Assembly: GCF_001949145.1 (NCBI RefSeq) | Contig: NW_019091508.1 | Coordinates: 132,636 to 196,635, forward strand | Source: Acanthaster planci | Taxonomy: Eukaryota; Echinodermata; Asteroidea; Valvatida; Acanthasteridae | Direction: 5' to 3' | Length of the DNA: 64,000 nucleotides | Part shown: one piece after another, positions 1 to 14,806 of the stretch | How positions within the stretch are numbered: the stretch's first letter is position 1 | Layout of the letters: every line of letters starts with the position of its first letter | Made by a program: the position numbers and the translations under genes | Notes under the pieces: model-generated | Database searches by the model: none | Told to the model about the DNA's origin: nothing | What the model saw: the letters and a program-made list of their open reading frames with translations, nothing else

Positions 1-269
1 TATAAAAATTCACATTACTTGTGAAAAGGTGTTGGGGGCAGTCTTTTTTCCAGTATGAAAGATTCACGTTGCCTGTGAAACTAAAGAATTGGGGGTTGGG
101 GAAATCAGTCTTTTTTGGCCAAAGTGGAAAATTCACATGCTGGTGCCTGTGAAAATGAGTGGGGGGAGCGGTCTTTCTGCCAAACAGAAAATTCTCATTA
201 CCTGTGAAAAGGAGTGAGGGGGATTGGTCTTTTGTGCCAAAATGGAAAATTCACATTACCTGAAAAACT
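1..269. repeat. Diverged tandem repeat, about 60-bp unit, cut by the window edge
   Basis: Five successive units can be read, each with an AATTCACATTACCTGTGAAAA-like core followed by a G-rich run and a TCTTTTxTGCCAAA-like stretch. The core starts at 9, 63, 132, 192 and 250, so spacing is 54 to 69 bases and the copies are diverged. Within each full unit TTCACA and TGTGAA face each other across 5 to 10 bases, making a small inverted pair. The fourth unit has TTCTCA in the left arm and the fifth is truncated in the right arm. The array probably continues left of the window. No coding potential is seen. Confidence 0.75.
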
Positions 270-3200
270 CCTTCCAAAATATCCACCTTTTCATGAAAAA
301 AATACTAGGCTAAATCTATCTCAAAGAGGGGCATTTCTTATCTTTGCAAACAGCACTTGTATTGCCATTGTTTATATCCTTACTCTATCAAAACACATTG
401 CCTTCAGAACACCGACTTTTACTAGTGTGCTTGGGATTTGAGTGTTTAAATTACATAGATTAATTTGTGAAGAGAGGGTGAGCATGGAGAACCTTTTGTT
501 CTGTTAAAAGAAACCAGACATGCAGGCCTGTTCCTTGAAGAGGCTTTCTGTTTTTCTCTTGTTTGGAACAGTTGTTGCATTTCTTCTAATCTCATGGGCT
601 ATAAATTCTGGTCATTGAAAGAAACTCAACTCAAAAAGCCTGCAGAGGCTCAAAGTTCAACCTTGCACTGTAAACACTAAACAGGAGCCAGAAGTTACAC
701 AAAAGGTTTGAAAAGCTCCCTGGTATTAGGGGATCTGCACATTTTCCAAGAATCTCTACTGTTGATAAAATGCCCCACACCCATCTGTATGTTTTCAGTA
801 GTTTTTATTACTGTCAATAAAAAAGGGGCAATGGAAGGGAACTTTGCATGGCAAATCCCAGGGTTTGAAAGTCTAGTAATATTTCTGTCTCTGCAGTTGA
901 CCTGCTCATTTAAATGTCAAGTTTGGTGGTTTGTGCTGATGACTGGTTGGTTGTGTTAGGAGAAACACTGGGCTGTAAGAAATGATACTTTGGGAAATTC
1001 CAGCACAAACATCATACATGTACTTTTATACTACATGTATGTTAGGGTTGGCCAAATATGGGCTGTAAACTAATGTAGCTTTACTCACCCAGGTAACTAG
1101 GGCACAACCATACCTGTAGCTTTACACTGAAGCCACTATATACCTGTAGGTATCTTTGTGTGTTATTAATAGTGTTGATTGTAAAACTTATTCCAAAGGT
1201 TCAAACGTTAAAATGGACAAATTTTGTGGACATTATACTCAAGTTTATTCAGTTCGGATGACTTGCCGAAGTTTGCTTTAAGATATCAGAGGAGTACTTC
1301 AGCAGGACTCTCAGAGGCTGTGAAATCTATTCCCACAGGGCATCTTTTGTTCCCAGGTTATTGTGGAGTGGGCACCTGGCCAGTAGTAATAAATGTGTAG
1401 GCTTACAGCTTTTAGTAGTTAGGCATGAAGAATTCCCAACACAGGAGAAAAATAACTGCCATTCTGTGAGTGGATCTTTCTAGCACATCTGTTTATGTTC
1501 AATGGGCAGCCTCCTGAGATCAGTGAATATTGAACCAAAATGCAACAAGCAATTTATGATTTGAATAATGGATGAATAGTTTCTTGTCTTGATCTACCAT
1601 ATGTACACTGCATGTTGGGTCGTGGGTAACCTTTTTATATATCAGCTTAGAAAATCCAAACATTTTCCAAATGAGCCAATGGTGGTGTCATCTGAAAGAA
1701 AATAGTTTCTCTATCCACTGGTAAAAGTTTCGTGAACATATTTTGACGTCTCTGTTGGTGCACTTTGGTGAGGTTTTCTCCACTGCATGAAGTGGCATTG
1801 ATATTATGGCCAGTGAATTTGTTTACACTTTGATGAACACAAAAAATTAATGCCGTTTAAAGAAACAGTCCAATGTAGAATTTTTTTAAATGGGAAAAGT
1901 TTGGAAAGTGCACTGACAGATTAAGGAGTCAAATTTACAATCCCCTTAAGACAGGTCTGCTCAGAATGTCCAAAATAGCGTTCCAGCCACAACCTCACAC
2001 ATAATCATCTGACTTTTCAGAGACCCCAAAGAGCTTAGGGGTTACTTTGCTTCTAAGAGTTTGACAAGAGAAAACGAAATTCTCCCCCTGTATATCAAAT
2101 GAAACCGGTCACATGCCATCTGTCAGTGGTGACCTTGAGCTATAAATTGGTTATGGAGATGAATGAAAACAATTTTGGTATAAACCTCTTTTCTGAGAAT
2201 TGGAATGAACGGCCAGCTGGGGAGATGTCAGACAGGCCCCACAGGGAGCCGGTTCTGGAGAACACTTGATTTATGAGATTGGCAGGGATGGAAGTTAATG
2301 TACGCCTGTGCGCATGTACACCTACATGTACTTTGAGATGTGCCTATCATGATTTGTAGAACTTTGGGCTCCAGAACCATGCCATAACTGCCTTGTGCCA
2401 TTACTCTGCACATGCCAGTCTGACTGGTTAAGGGCAAGCGAGGCTGAACTGATCGACCGTGCCACAAAAGCGTAGGCGCACAAGAACAACCTGTGTTCAC
2501 CCTTGCTCTCTCTGGCATTTTTCCCCTGGAAATCCTCGGAAAAACTGTCGACTGTACAAGGGACCAACTGCTCGCGCATACAGTCGTTGAAATATCAAGA
2601 GGGTGTTAATGAGCCAGGGTTCAGTCAGCATTTGGAGATTGTGGGGGAGGGTGCAAATTTGCCAGGCATCGAAAAACAAGCTGTCCATGTTTGGCCCAGC
2701 TTTGCGGTTTTTATTTGCGCAACAAAATATGCTGTTCAACATAATCCAGAGGATATCAGGGCATTTATATGTACATGTATGTGTACTCTTTCAGTTTGGA
2801 AAAATGAAGAGTAAACATGAGGAAAATTGTGTGAAATTTGAGCTTGACGCATGTTCTTTTTAATTAGAAATAAAATCGCAGGGGGAGAGATCCAGATGCC
2901 CTGTTAACTACACACTTGATTAATTTTTTACAATGACCAGCAGTGTCTTGTCTTTAAGCCATCTACTTTGATAAATTTTAATCACAGGGGATAGCATTTT
3001 TAAGCAATATAATCCGGCCCGTATTTGATCTTCAAACAGCACAGTACCTGCCGCCTGTCTCAGTGAATTGCTAAGTCCTTTATTTGTCTGGTCGGTACCT
3101 GGATATTCCCAGAAGTCCTCACCGTTGCAGATTAGCCGTCTGCATGGATAGGGCGGCCTTGATCACTGGAGTGGCAAATCTAGGAAAAAAGAAACATCTG

Positions 3201-5940
3201 TCAGTGCTGTAGAATGCATTGAGCAAGGTGCACAGCTGCTGTGACAGCCAGTACAGGAGTCATGGTGGAAGGCATTTGCCATATAAAATTATATATAAAT
3301 TATATTTCCATAAGTGGGGAATGAAAGTATTCCACGTAATGTGGTCATCCTGATTTTTTCCTCACCATGGCGATTCAAAATTATGGATCACATGGCACAA
3401 GGAGAAGATTTAAAGTTTCCTTCCAATTAAATGGCTTCCTCTTTGTAAAGTGCTTATGGAAATGCGTGCCATTCAGCAACTCAGAACACTATAAGAAGTC
3501 ATGATAGGACTGCTTTTAATTGTAATGTGATCTGTGAAACCCATCACATGTCGCCTCACCAAATTTGAAGATAATGGAAAACAGTCCTTATTTTTTGGGG
3601 GGTGATAATTAGTAATTTCAGTATCATTATTTCATTAACATCTCACTTGTCATTCTTAAAGTATTTACACAATTCTTGTTGCTTTTTATGTACAAACATT
3701 TGCAATCTTCCATTCATTATTTTTTTGAAACTCAATAAAATCTAGAACTCTAAAAATTGATGGTGACAGCACAGCTCCAGTTATAGACACCCTAGTTTGA
3801 CAACAGCACAGGGTTTTCATTATTTGTGTGACATAAAAATACATTTGGTGCACAAAATGTGACAAAGGGGACCCCCCCTTTGCCACATGTTGTGCTGGAT
3901 ATAAAAAAAATGTCAAATTTCACCATGTGAAGGGCTTTCCAGGACCACATCACAATTTTCCCTCGTAAGACTTCACATAAGCTCTTTTAACCTAGTTGTC
4001 ATTTTAACTCAGACAATTATAATAGTTATTAAGAATAGCTTCCTCATTCAGGCAAATTGAAATCACATAAACAAATTCATGTGGTGCAGTTGAGCAAATG
4101 GATGAAATTTTTACCATACTGTTGCATGTTGGTGTTAACCTAGCATGAGTTGTTCCTGCATGTACCGGTACATGTACATGTACAGTAGGTCCCAGCTATG
4201 GAGGGAAATAATTATATGGGCAGGAAGAAATCGCACTCTCTTCCTCGAGGGATATATATATACATACATGTACCATTAAATGTACTTTCCTCTGTTTGCC
4301 CACTGAGTATGGTTCCTCATAATCAACATGCTAACCCTAAGGACCGATTTGTCAATGCAGCGTTATCTCTGCCCAGCCATCAGTCACTCAAATTACACTT
4401 GTACAGTCTTTTTTCTTTACCCCTGCTGTTCCAAGAATCCTGGTCTATCCAGGGCAGCCAGCATGCAGGTACTGTATAATGTTCCTTATGCAAAGCGGCC
4501 CAGATGATCTGATAATTTGCAAGTACATGTAGATACATGTACATGTATGTGTGGGTGGGCTTAGCCAGTGTATGAAAAAAATGTCTTCCCCCCACCGGAT
4601 GACAACCATTGTCAATGAGTGAAGCTGCGTGTTGATAAGATTTCTGGAGTGTTTATTCTCTCAGTTTTCTGGAAAGAGACATAGGATTAAGGGGAGGGCA
4701 ATATTCAGAGAGAAGCTTGTGCCTACATTTGTAACCAGGCTTTATTTAGAGCAGGGAAACACTGGACAGATTTGCTAGTGTATATTTTTTGTTTGATTTG
4801 AGTTGGTTTCAAAATCACACCTGACTAATTATATTTCCTCGGTTATTTTCAAATTCTGTGACAAACCCCGTCTTCGACTTCAACCTCTGGAGATGGTAAC
4901 AATTTTTCTCCAGCAGTTGTTTGACATTTAAATTTGGGTGTGAGTGTGGGTGGGTGAGCCATCACCGGGTCAGTGGGACAGTTTCTTATGCTGGGAAAGT
5001 TGGGATTGAGCTGTGGGACATGAATTCATTCACACAACATTTTTGATCTCCATAATTTCTGTTTTTCAACAGGTGTCTTGTGCCATAACACAGTAAACAG
5101 GTGTGCCAACCTTACATACCTAGTGTGGACTTGTGAACAAAATATGTCCACACGATACAGGAAAGGAAGACATTCTGTGGACTTGCACATGTCCACAGGA
5201 CGTTTCCCCTTCTTAGAAAAAGAGGTTTAGAGGCATTTTGGGGCAGGGGTCATCTGTCGTAAAAGGAAGAGGAATAGTCAAGGAAACCTTGTACAAAAAT
5301 CCAGCTGAAAATCATGTTCCTGGTTCAAGAAAAACGAGTATTTTCACTGAGTTTTCTTAACTGCATGAAAAGAAAGGAATGTCCACAGTAGGTATGAAAG
5401 GTACAGGTAATTGTGGGTGTGTGTGAGTTTGTTTTTGCATTCAATTGGGGACCCTGAACAATAGAGGACAATAAAGTCCCCGATTCACGCACATTCTTCT
5501 AAAAAGGTAAAGTACAACAAAAGAGGAACAAGAGGGGGTCCCCCGTTGCAGGCAAATACACACTGGTGTGTGTGTGTTTTGTATGCGTTTTCCAACATTT
5601 TCGGGAGGCGAGACGTCCCATCCAAAACCCCTTCCGGGATTCCCATACTAATTAGACGTTGCAGTTGCTCATTTCCAACATTCGCAATTACATGTAAGTG
5701 GATTTTGGAGGGAAGGGCAAGGGAGAGTGGGGAATTTGTCAAAGAACTGAAAAGTGCGACAAAGGGTGGCACATAATGGACCTGATCCGACTGCCCACCA
5801 CTGTTAATACATGAGGCTTTTACAACAAAATGCCCCCGTTAAGAACTGGGCCAAAATATATTATGGTATTACCTGACTTTCATAACTTCAGGGTTATTAT
5901 ATGGGGCTGTGGCCACAAAAGAAGGAAAAACGAAGTTGGA
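270..5940. other. Long CpG-poor non-coding stretch, probable intron
   Basis: I see no exon with good splice sites and protein-like codons here. ORFs are short and of random composition. The DNA is T/G-rich and CpG-poor. It carries many TACATGTA-type palindromes (for example 1029-1040, 2321-2331, 4160-4182 and 4526-4548) and short G runs. Because the exon at 15480 enters mid-codon, upstream exons must exist, and this stretch is most simply intron of that gene. Confidence 0.5.
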
Positions 5941-5949
5941 TAGAGCTGG

Positions 5950-6025
5950 CTTGCATGGCGTAGTAGGTAAGAAATAGGGTTGTGTTGTGGATGCTTTTGG
6001 TTTGGTTTGAATCCTAGAGGTTATG
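5950..6025 (+). repeat. tRNA-like sequence, probable SINE head or tRNA pseudogene
   Basis: An RNA polymerase III A-box-like motif TGGCGTAGTAGG lies at 5956-5967 and a B-box-like GGTTTGAATCC at 6004-6014, spaced as in a tRNA gene. The acceptor stem does not pair convincingly, and the 3' side runs into T-rich sequence. A functional tRNA is therefore unlikely; a tRNA-derived SINE head or decayed tRNA copy fits better. No second copy was noticed in the window. Confidence 0.45.
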
Positions 6026-6029
6026 AATT

Positions 6030-9000
6030 TTTTTATTTTTATGTATTTTTTTCAGGGTTTCCTGTTAGAAAAGATGAGTTTTAAAAAGTTATTACGGTAT
6101 ATTTACAAACCAAATTTGTAGCCCAGAATATACATGTATTTCAGTTAAGGACAAAAGCTCTTTTAACACGTTCTTGATCATGTAATACCATAATGCCGGT
6201 ATATTTCAGCCCTGTTCTGAACAGAGTTATTCTCTGTAAACGTCTTGTTTGTTCACAGTTGGGGATAATTGGATCAACTGCATATTGAGCTTCATTCATT
6301 TGCGAGATTGAAATGCATCTTTGCAGCTTAATACAGTCTCAGTGTGAAATGAGGAGAAAGATCCTAAAAATAAAACATGCCTAATAGTCATGTGGTGCCC
6401 AATGTATTGTTGCAGCCTTAAGCAAACACCCCTCCTCAATGGTAAGCAGTCAATGAGGTTAGGAGCGGTGCATGGCATTGATCATTCAGCTATTGTCAAG
6501 ATCCCTGTCTTTCAGTGTTGTCTTGGAGACAGGGGTGCATGTGTAATTTTCTGTTGTTGATTTTCTTGGAAGGTGCTCTAATTTTGGCCCGGGGAATTTG
6601 AAGTGGCTGCAAATCGGTGTATTAAGACCCGCTGCATTTTCTAATTTGGTCTCCCTAGAATTGTCATCTTGTCAGCCAGGATTGACCTGGGTTTTAATCC
6701 ATTTTCATGTGTTTTTGGGAGTACACGCTGAAAAAAATTATTTTACTGGTGATTTCTGTGAAATTAGATTTGGAAGTTTTGTCTGCACAATTTCCTTTTT
6801 GTAGTTGAAAAATAATTTTGTTTGGAAATGCACATAAAGTGCCATTTCTTTACTTTTTCAAACAATTCGTGTTAATTGTCACATTTTATTTTTTTTTCTT
6901 CCCTGAGAAATCAATCAGTTCCGACTTCTTACAGATGCACTCAGTTGACATGTGATTTCCTAAATACATGTATGTCCCATGAAAACATGACAGTTATTAG
7001 GGATTACTCTGTCCAAGTTCAATCAATGACAGTTGGTCAACTATTGGTCAATTTTGCTTGGTACCCGGAATATACATGTATTTTGTACACTGATTACCAC
7101 GGAGAATTGATAACTGGTCGATAAATGATCAAACTTGGCCTTCATTTGTGAGCAGCTTGCATCTGGCACCTGCACCGGCAAATCTGCTGGTATATGCCTC
7201 TCATCAGTGCTTGGATATTCCGAGAAATAATCACCATTTGCAAATAATGCTACCTGCAACATGTAATACCTTTTACTGTTCAACAGTATTTGCCCCATAA
7301 ACCAGAATGACACATTGTGTGTCTCCATGTAGCGTGTAGTTTTAAAGTGCTGTTGGTGCTTATTTGTTCTTTAGATTAGCTGAAAAATTGTCACTTTGAT
7401 TATGGCTTCAATTAGTCAATTTTGGTTTTGCCTTTTTACCCAAAATTTTAATTTCAAGTTTTACAAATGATAATAAAGAAGCAAGTTGTTCATTTGGAGG
7501 TTCATTGTACACATCCATCCAGTGCTTGTTGAACGGAGAAGCGCTTAATAAGCAAGCAATCAATGTTGTCTCAGTCAGTTTGCTCAAATGGTGGTAACAA
7601 GTGGAACATTATCAAAGTGAAGTAGTGCTGAGTGGCACACCATCACCACGTATTGGTGGTTGGATTTGGTTTGTGCCAAGATGAATTGTCTTTCTTGGTG
7701 GATTGATGCACACTATAGGCTTGAGGATGGAAAGGCCCTCATCAAGCTGTTATCCAAGGGCACACTTTTGGATGAGATGTTTAGGCCTTCCGGGATTGTA
7801 GACCAGTAGATAAGCCGCTATAGAAAACAGAAATGAATCTCCCTTTGAAGAAGTGGGAAAAATTCTTCAAGGTAGAAAAAAACCTTCTTTCCCCAATTAT
7901 AGCCTTAAAACAAGAGGTGGCAAGACCATCTTCCAAAATTAACATTAAAAAATTGAACAGTTTTCCCATTTATGGTTGAAAAATGCCCCCTAAAATTGGT
8001 TTCTGTGAGTCCCTTTTTCACCGATTTCAGAAACACTCATTATGTGCCAATGATGTGCAGGTGACCCCAAAATGTCACGGGGAGATTTGGCTGTAAACAC
8101 GGTGCATTTTCATACACAAGTCTTATAGTAGAGGCATGCTCAAATGCAGTGTTCTTGCACAGTTATTGTCCACTTGGTTGATTGTTCCATACATCAAGTT
8201 TAAGTGCATGGTTTGTTGTGTTTTGTGTCAAAACGTACCCCTGTTATGTGCAGTTTGGACAGGAGGCTCGTACATTGAGACTTGGTGTCGAGGTTTCCTT
8301 TCAATAACGCATAGAATCAGTCGTTCCCAGACGAAGCGTTAAGGGTAAATTTTAAACCTTCCCGGTTGTCGCAGATATGTAATACGCTAGGGTATTATGT
8401 AATCTGATATTACGTATATTAAGGGTTTTGGAGGACAAGTATCCAGAAAAATGACGCAAAAGCCTTGCCGACTGCTTGTATTGCAGCTGCTGGAGTATGG
8501 TGCTGTCCTGCTGGACCACCGCCAGGTCTGTTTTGGGGGCCGTCATGGCAGCCCTACAACACTGACAGGTTTCATGCCGGCATCCTCATTTATCAACAAG
8601 TAAATTATAGCTACTGTCGTAGGAATTGAATCCACTCACTTTCACGAGAAGAATCAAATGCTTGTTTATCTCTTGCTTTGACACACTGAAAATTGTAGAC
8701 TAGGCAAACAAGCACCCAAGTGGGTTGTCTTTTTTCTATAGAAGCTTCGCATGTACACACAAACAAGGTAGCCTGCAATTCAGCCTAAGATTCAGGTCTG
8801 GGTACTCTTATACTGACCACATTATCCTCTGTTGCATATGAATAGTCTGTTGCCACTGCACGTGAACACGAGTTCACTCTCACATGTATGCCACGGAAGT
8901 TAAATTCCACTCCACCTTCAGTGTCTCCTACTCCTTCATTTCGGAACAAATCTCAATTATTTTGACCAGCTAAGAGTAAGATGTTAGGTTTATGCATCTC

Positions 9001-12000
9001 AGAGATTAATGAATAATATTGTGCATTTTCTATGGGTCATCAAAACTCCTTGTTTTAATGCATTTGGGCCGCAACGATGCCAGTTAACATGTATCTTCAT
9101 GCATGCGTGCTTCGTGCATGCCTGTTGTGCCTTTCTCCTCGTAACGTCATCAACCCAACACAAACACGAAATTAGACCTCACGTGTTTCAGAAATCAGCC
9201 CAGTTGGTTGTGGACAGAAATTGGCTCTTATTTCTCTCATGTTGATTTTCAGAAGACAAATTAATTGTATACCGGTTTCTGGGTGGCCAATCAACACGTA
9301 CCTTCAAAACCCAAGATGGCACAATATTTGAAGCCTTTTCCCTACCTCTTTAAAAGTTTCTAAGAAGACACATCCTATCAAGTGAAAGCTTTTTTCCTCT
9401 TGTTTCATTTTCCTTTTAATTTATAGTGGCTTAACCAATGACTTTGGAAGACCTCCGGAGATGATTACCCCTCAAAACAGTCACGAAGCCCATCACCATT
9501 TTGGAAATTGATTGCCTGCACTCCATTTCAAAATACATGTAGAGCGATTTGAAAAACCCTGTTTTGTCTGATACTTTCAGAAATACCGGTACAGGCTGGC
9601 AGTCCTGGTGATACATGTAGCTTCCATTCTTGCTTTTTACAAACCATATGTCATGAAATGCTCTAATTGCAGAGAATTTGGCGACATGCAAATCGTGACT
9701 TGGTCAGCACTTAAGTTTGGGCCAGAAATTAGAGGTCCTGAGAAGCTTGACCATTGCATACAGGACACAGACCATTTGATGTCGGTTGAAAGTTACGTCT
9801 GACGTACATGTACCGGGTATGTGTCCCTGTTTATCTTGGTAACAGCAGGATTTGCTAGTACAGTGATCTTTTTATCTAAACCGTAGAAGAAAGGAATTGT
9901 GGAAATGACAGATATTATATCATACCACATCATCGATCTGTTCATCCACCTGCCAGAGATGCTGTTGTGTACATGTATACTCACTTAGTCTCTGTACATG
10001 TAGCAGATTATGTAATGGTACCACACAGGAATCTGTGTGTGACCTGCACTTGACCCCAGGCCAGGGTAATTGACTTCACTGTAGTCTAGAGTATTCTCAT
10101 TGTATGTCCCGAAAATTTCTTGTAAGCTGACAATATTTCTAGTTGTCTATTGTATATTGTGGATTTTTCTTGTAAGATTAAGTAATGCTAAAAAGTCTAT
10201 TTTAAGAAACTTACGTAATGAAAAGAAATTTCTCAGAGAGTGGTTGGCTATAAAAGACAGGCTCTGGCAGACAAGGACAAGAGCGAGAGAGAGACACGCT
10301 GACACCAAGAAAGATTTAGGAAGGCAATTCTACTGTACGCGGGCTGTGAGAAGTCATTGACTTGTCGACTTCTGCACCTTTTCAACTTGTGGTGGTGAGT
10401 TGTCTGTGGAGCAATGCTTGTAAAAAAGGTTCGTCCAGACCAAGTGAAGTGCCTGGCTGAATTTTGTTCTGGAAGAGACAGTTTGTGAACTGAATCCATC
10501 AGTTCCAATTTTGTGGGATCATCAAGTCCTGTATTTGCGATGGTCATCACGCCCTCACCATTTCGTCTCACTCCCGGTCATTCTTATGGGACGTGGTCTT
10601 CGCCCCCATAGCAGCTCAATTTGGAATCGTTCAGGACTGAACTGTTTCTCGCCATCGGTGGAGTCCAGTATTGTGCCTGTCAAGCTCTCACACTTAAGAC
10701 CATCTTGTTTCTATAAGATCGTTTCTTGATTCTTTACCCTTACCATTGTAAACTAGTTCCAGTCAGCATTTTCTTTGTCATATTTTTGACAGGCTCAGTG
10801 TATTTAGTGTATCATTAAGGTATAATTGTTTATTTTTTCCCCGTGTGATTTTGTTTGATTTGTTTGTTGCATCAGAGAAAATTCAAGCTTCAGAAAAAAA
10901 ATAGTTTGGAGTTAACGATACATTCATTTCTACATTGCTCCTATTTTTCGATTTCACAGAACTGTCCAGATGGTGTTGTGTGTGCCTGTATTTTGTACAT
11001 TTTAATATGACAACTGCAGAATGGATGTCCTGTTTGCTCTGTCACGACGAGAGCCATGTAACATATCGTCATTGCCGCACCGCGTATTCTCCCATTCTCT
11101 GTGCATGTGTTTGCCGAGCAGATTTGTGACCATGTTTAGTGTCACTTGTTTGCCTTGGCCAGGGTTTTTCTGGGAAGGCTTGGGCATAGGGCTCCAAATT
11201 AAGAGGCTCAGAGCTTGAATTATCTCTCAGTCAAGCTCTTTGGGGTTGTTTACTTTTTTACGTTGCCATTTCCAAAGGTCACAACGGAATCGGTGGAATT
11301 CCCAACTCTGGAAATGTGGAGTGTGTAAAGGTCAATTGCTGTTTTGGGTGCGGGAGTGGCGCTTCTCTGGCATGCTGCCCTGAACTTCGCGTGACTAAAC
11401 TAAATGTTGAAGGTTTGGAAAATGTTCAGGCTTTGCCTTGAATGTCCGTAGTGGTGTAGGAGAAAAGACAATTCATCGCATCTGCATTTTTCAGATCATA
11501 CATGAATCAACAGCCACTGTGGTTTCTGCATTCACAACATACCTCTCAGAACATAACACCAAACAACAAAACACCAGAGATGAATAACAAAATCCAAAAT
11601 TTTAGGCAATATTTTGGACATGCGAGCCACTGTTGCCCATCGATTAACTCTCCTTTTACCACATTAACTGAAAAAGTGAGATTTGGTTTCTGCCTTCTCA
11701 TCCGATCAAATGGTACTGCTAGTGGTTGACAGGTTAAGATAAGAATTGAATCTAGGGCAGCATATTTTGTGTGAGTTTGAGGCGTTTCCCGTGAAAGGTT
11801 TTACAGTCATAATCAGGGGCGACCTAGACTTATACTTGCTGGGGGAGGTAAGTGACCACTGTTTATCCGAGTGTTGTCCTCTGTCTGTCCGAGTACCGGT
11901 CATATCATTCACTGTGCAGTCAACCAGACTAAACATATCTTTGCTGGGTTTGTTGGATACTCTCCAATCATAGTCCTATTTCTTTGCAACGTCACAGCCG

Positions 12001-14800
12001 CAGCAATCTCACAGTTTGTTCTGAATCGGTATCTCTCACTGGAAACTCCACTAACTGCAAGTGAAATGAAGTGCTTGCTAGCTTGGACAATCCCTTGGGC
12101 TGTGCGGCAGGCCTCAGGCTGAGGTTTTTTCTCCTGAAACGTTGGAACATACCAAAAAGCAGAGGTTGTTGGTATGGATTTTCCAGCCTTTTATGTCTGC
12201 CCACAGGATTCCCCCATAAATGCACATCTGCCTCACCGACCAACTTTGCCTCGATTTTTCTTAGAATGCACCGCGAGCAGTGCTGGAGTCCCTACTCGCC
12301 AATACGTTAAAAAAAATCAATCAGGTCTAGATCTGTTTTGCAGGGGCTTGTGTGGAATGCAGGGAGATTTGTGAAAAGCTCGGTTTGTCGTCTCCTGAGT
12401 TTCAATTTTTATCGCCCACCTTTTCATCATACCCGTAGAAGAGGCTCGACGGAGGATCTGCTTATAATGTTAGTCCGCATTTGGAGGGAGGAATCCCTGG
12501 GCTGTTTCCAGAAAAAAAGTGCTGAGACCTGCCCACGTGGGAAAAGCTTCATAATCAAAACTGTATTAGAGGTGTCAGAAAATGGTAAAAGAAAATTCAC
12601 ATCCGCAGCAGAAATGAGCTGCCTCTTCACCACAATGAAATGAATGGTCGGCTTCCTTGTATAGCGAGCGGTAAGAGCTGCTGAGTGGGGTTTTTTTTGG
12701 GGGGAGGGGAAGGGAGTTTTCACCCACTGCTGGTTTGGGGGAAATTTTTTAATGCGTCAGAATGATAATCCGGCTGCCACGAGAAGTGGTCAATTTCTCG
12801 AAGCAAAAACATGGGTGTGGTTTTAATATTTTTCTGTGTTTTTTAGGGGCAGGAGGTGCTAATATCTTTGATAATTGTTTCCATTTGTAGAACACCCTGA
12901 TATTTTGTGGTCTGATCTCCCAGGAATACAAGTGTGGTGTACATGTATTTAGGGTTGGATTCCAAGGCTGTTGAAATCCGAAGTCCTACAAATCTGTGAT
13001 GTAGGTGTCAAGCATTTAGATTATAGAGAAATAGATTAGAAATAAACAACACTGAGTCTCCTGTGGTGAGCCAACTGGTTGTACACTTAATGGCTGCCAG
13101 AGAAAGAGGCCAATATCAGCTCAAAGTGGAAATCCCTGTCCATTCCAAACAAAATTATGTCTTTCATGAAAAGGTCCTGATCCAGTCTTTGCCATTAAAG
13201 AAATTTACATGTAAATGGGATATATTTCTTGTGGTTAGAGCATTGACATTTTATCAGTTTTTACTCAGGAAATGATCGTAACTTTGATTAAAACTTTGAT
13301 CTGTTTCAAACACTACCCGTTCAACTTAAGATCACGAGCTCTTCTCCCATGGACCTGGGTATCCAGGGTTATGGTAGTTGCTGGTGTTTTGTGAACCCTC
13401 AAGGTGCATTTTCAGGAATTTTCCCATTGTTTGTAACCCCGTCCCCCAATTTTATTTTCACACACATATCCCTCCATTCTTGCACCAATCTGTAGTTTGC
13501 TGCTCTCTCAAAAGGCTTTTTTACGCATGATGCTATAAAATTGCATAAGAGTCATTCTAAAATTCAGGGTCTCATTTTTTTGCCTGTCCATGTTGCATCT
13601 GGCATATGGTTTCATAAGTTTAAAACACAATTTTTTTAAATTTCCAAGAGTGATTAAGTAACGCAGATTACGTGCCAAACAAATAAAAAAATCTGTAGAC
13701 CCTATTTGTTGTCATGTTCATTGATACATCCCTTGTCAAATTTCATGAGTCAGGTGTAACTTTAACAGGGACAGAAAAATGTCACATTATAGAGCTTGTG
13801 TGGGGAAAAGTTGTCATTAATGCATGGATATGTTAATGTGAAATGCATGTACACTCTACCAGTGGTCATAATTACACATGGGTTCACATATTCATTCGGG
13901 CTAAAAATGTGAAAATTAGCAAAATTTCCATTGGTTCCTGCTGAGTGTAACAAAGAGAAGTCATGGCTCAGTCCAGTTCTGGGGAACCACTTGTGCCCCC
14001 AGCTGCCCTCCAGAAAATTTCAAGGTGACCAGACATATCAAGTCCAGACACCCTACATGTTCCTTTTGACCCCCTCCCCCTTCTGTCTTTGGCCAGACAA
14101 GGACACCACCTGTAGTGGCAGCTTGCCATATGGAAGGCATTAATAATAACCAGCAGATTCAGCTTGGCCTATTGTAAATGGCCCACAGACCATTGATAAT
14201 TGCAGAGAGCTGTGGGCCCTTAATGTGATTCACACAGGCGTTGCTGGCCTGGCCTTGTATTATTCATTTAGTTGAGCAAGGCTTTTCCAGGAACTCCAGC
14301 CAGCATAAGTGTGGCCTTGTTATTTACTTGTGGTAAATTTAGCCCACAAGTGACCTTGTTCAGAGGTTTGTGTTGCCAGTAGAGGCTGTTGGAAGGTTCA
14401 CATTGGAATTCTCAGTCTTGGGTAGGATGGTGTAGAGGAAAAGGGAATTTTAGGACTTTGAACTGGGTCCCCCTGGGTTGATTACTAAGTGTGATACTTG
14501 GATAGTGACAAATCAGATTATAGCTGGGGCTCCAATTGATTGGCGGATCTTTTTCCCTTGGAATTGACTCTGTGTTCCTTCCCCCATGGTTCTTCAAAGA
14601 CAATCCAATCTTATTTGCTCAAGGATGTACTGTGACAGTGGAAGTAAAAAAAAATTCTTGAAGTTCGCTTTTGATTTTTTTCCCGACTAGTGAATTCATG
14701 TTTATGATTTCTTTTCTGTATCTTCTTTATGACACCAGATGGGAGATGGTTGCATGCTCACACTTCATGTGATTTATCTTAGAGATTGTGTCTAAAACAG
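6030..14800. other. Non-coding stretch, probable intron
   Basis: No supported exon, RNA gene or element was found over these 8.8 kb. Several AG-preceded pyrimidine tracts occur (for example near 11490 and 12200), but none is followed by a protein-like open frame ending in a donor. The stretch is CpG-poor with scattered TACATGTA motifs and A/T homopolymers. Confidence 0.45.
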
Positions 14801-14806
14801 GCTTCC

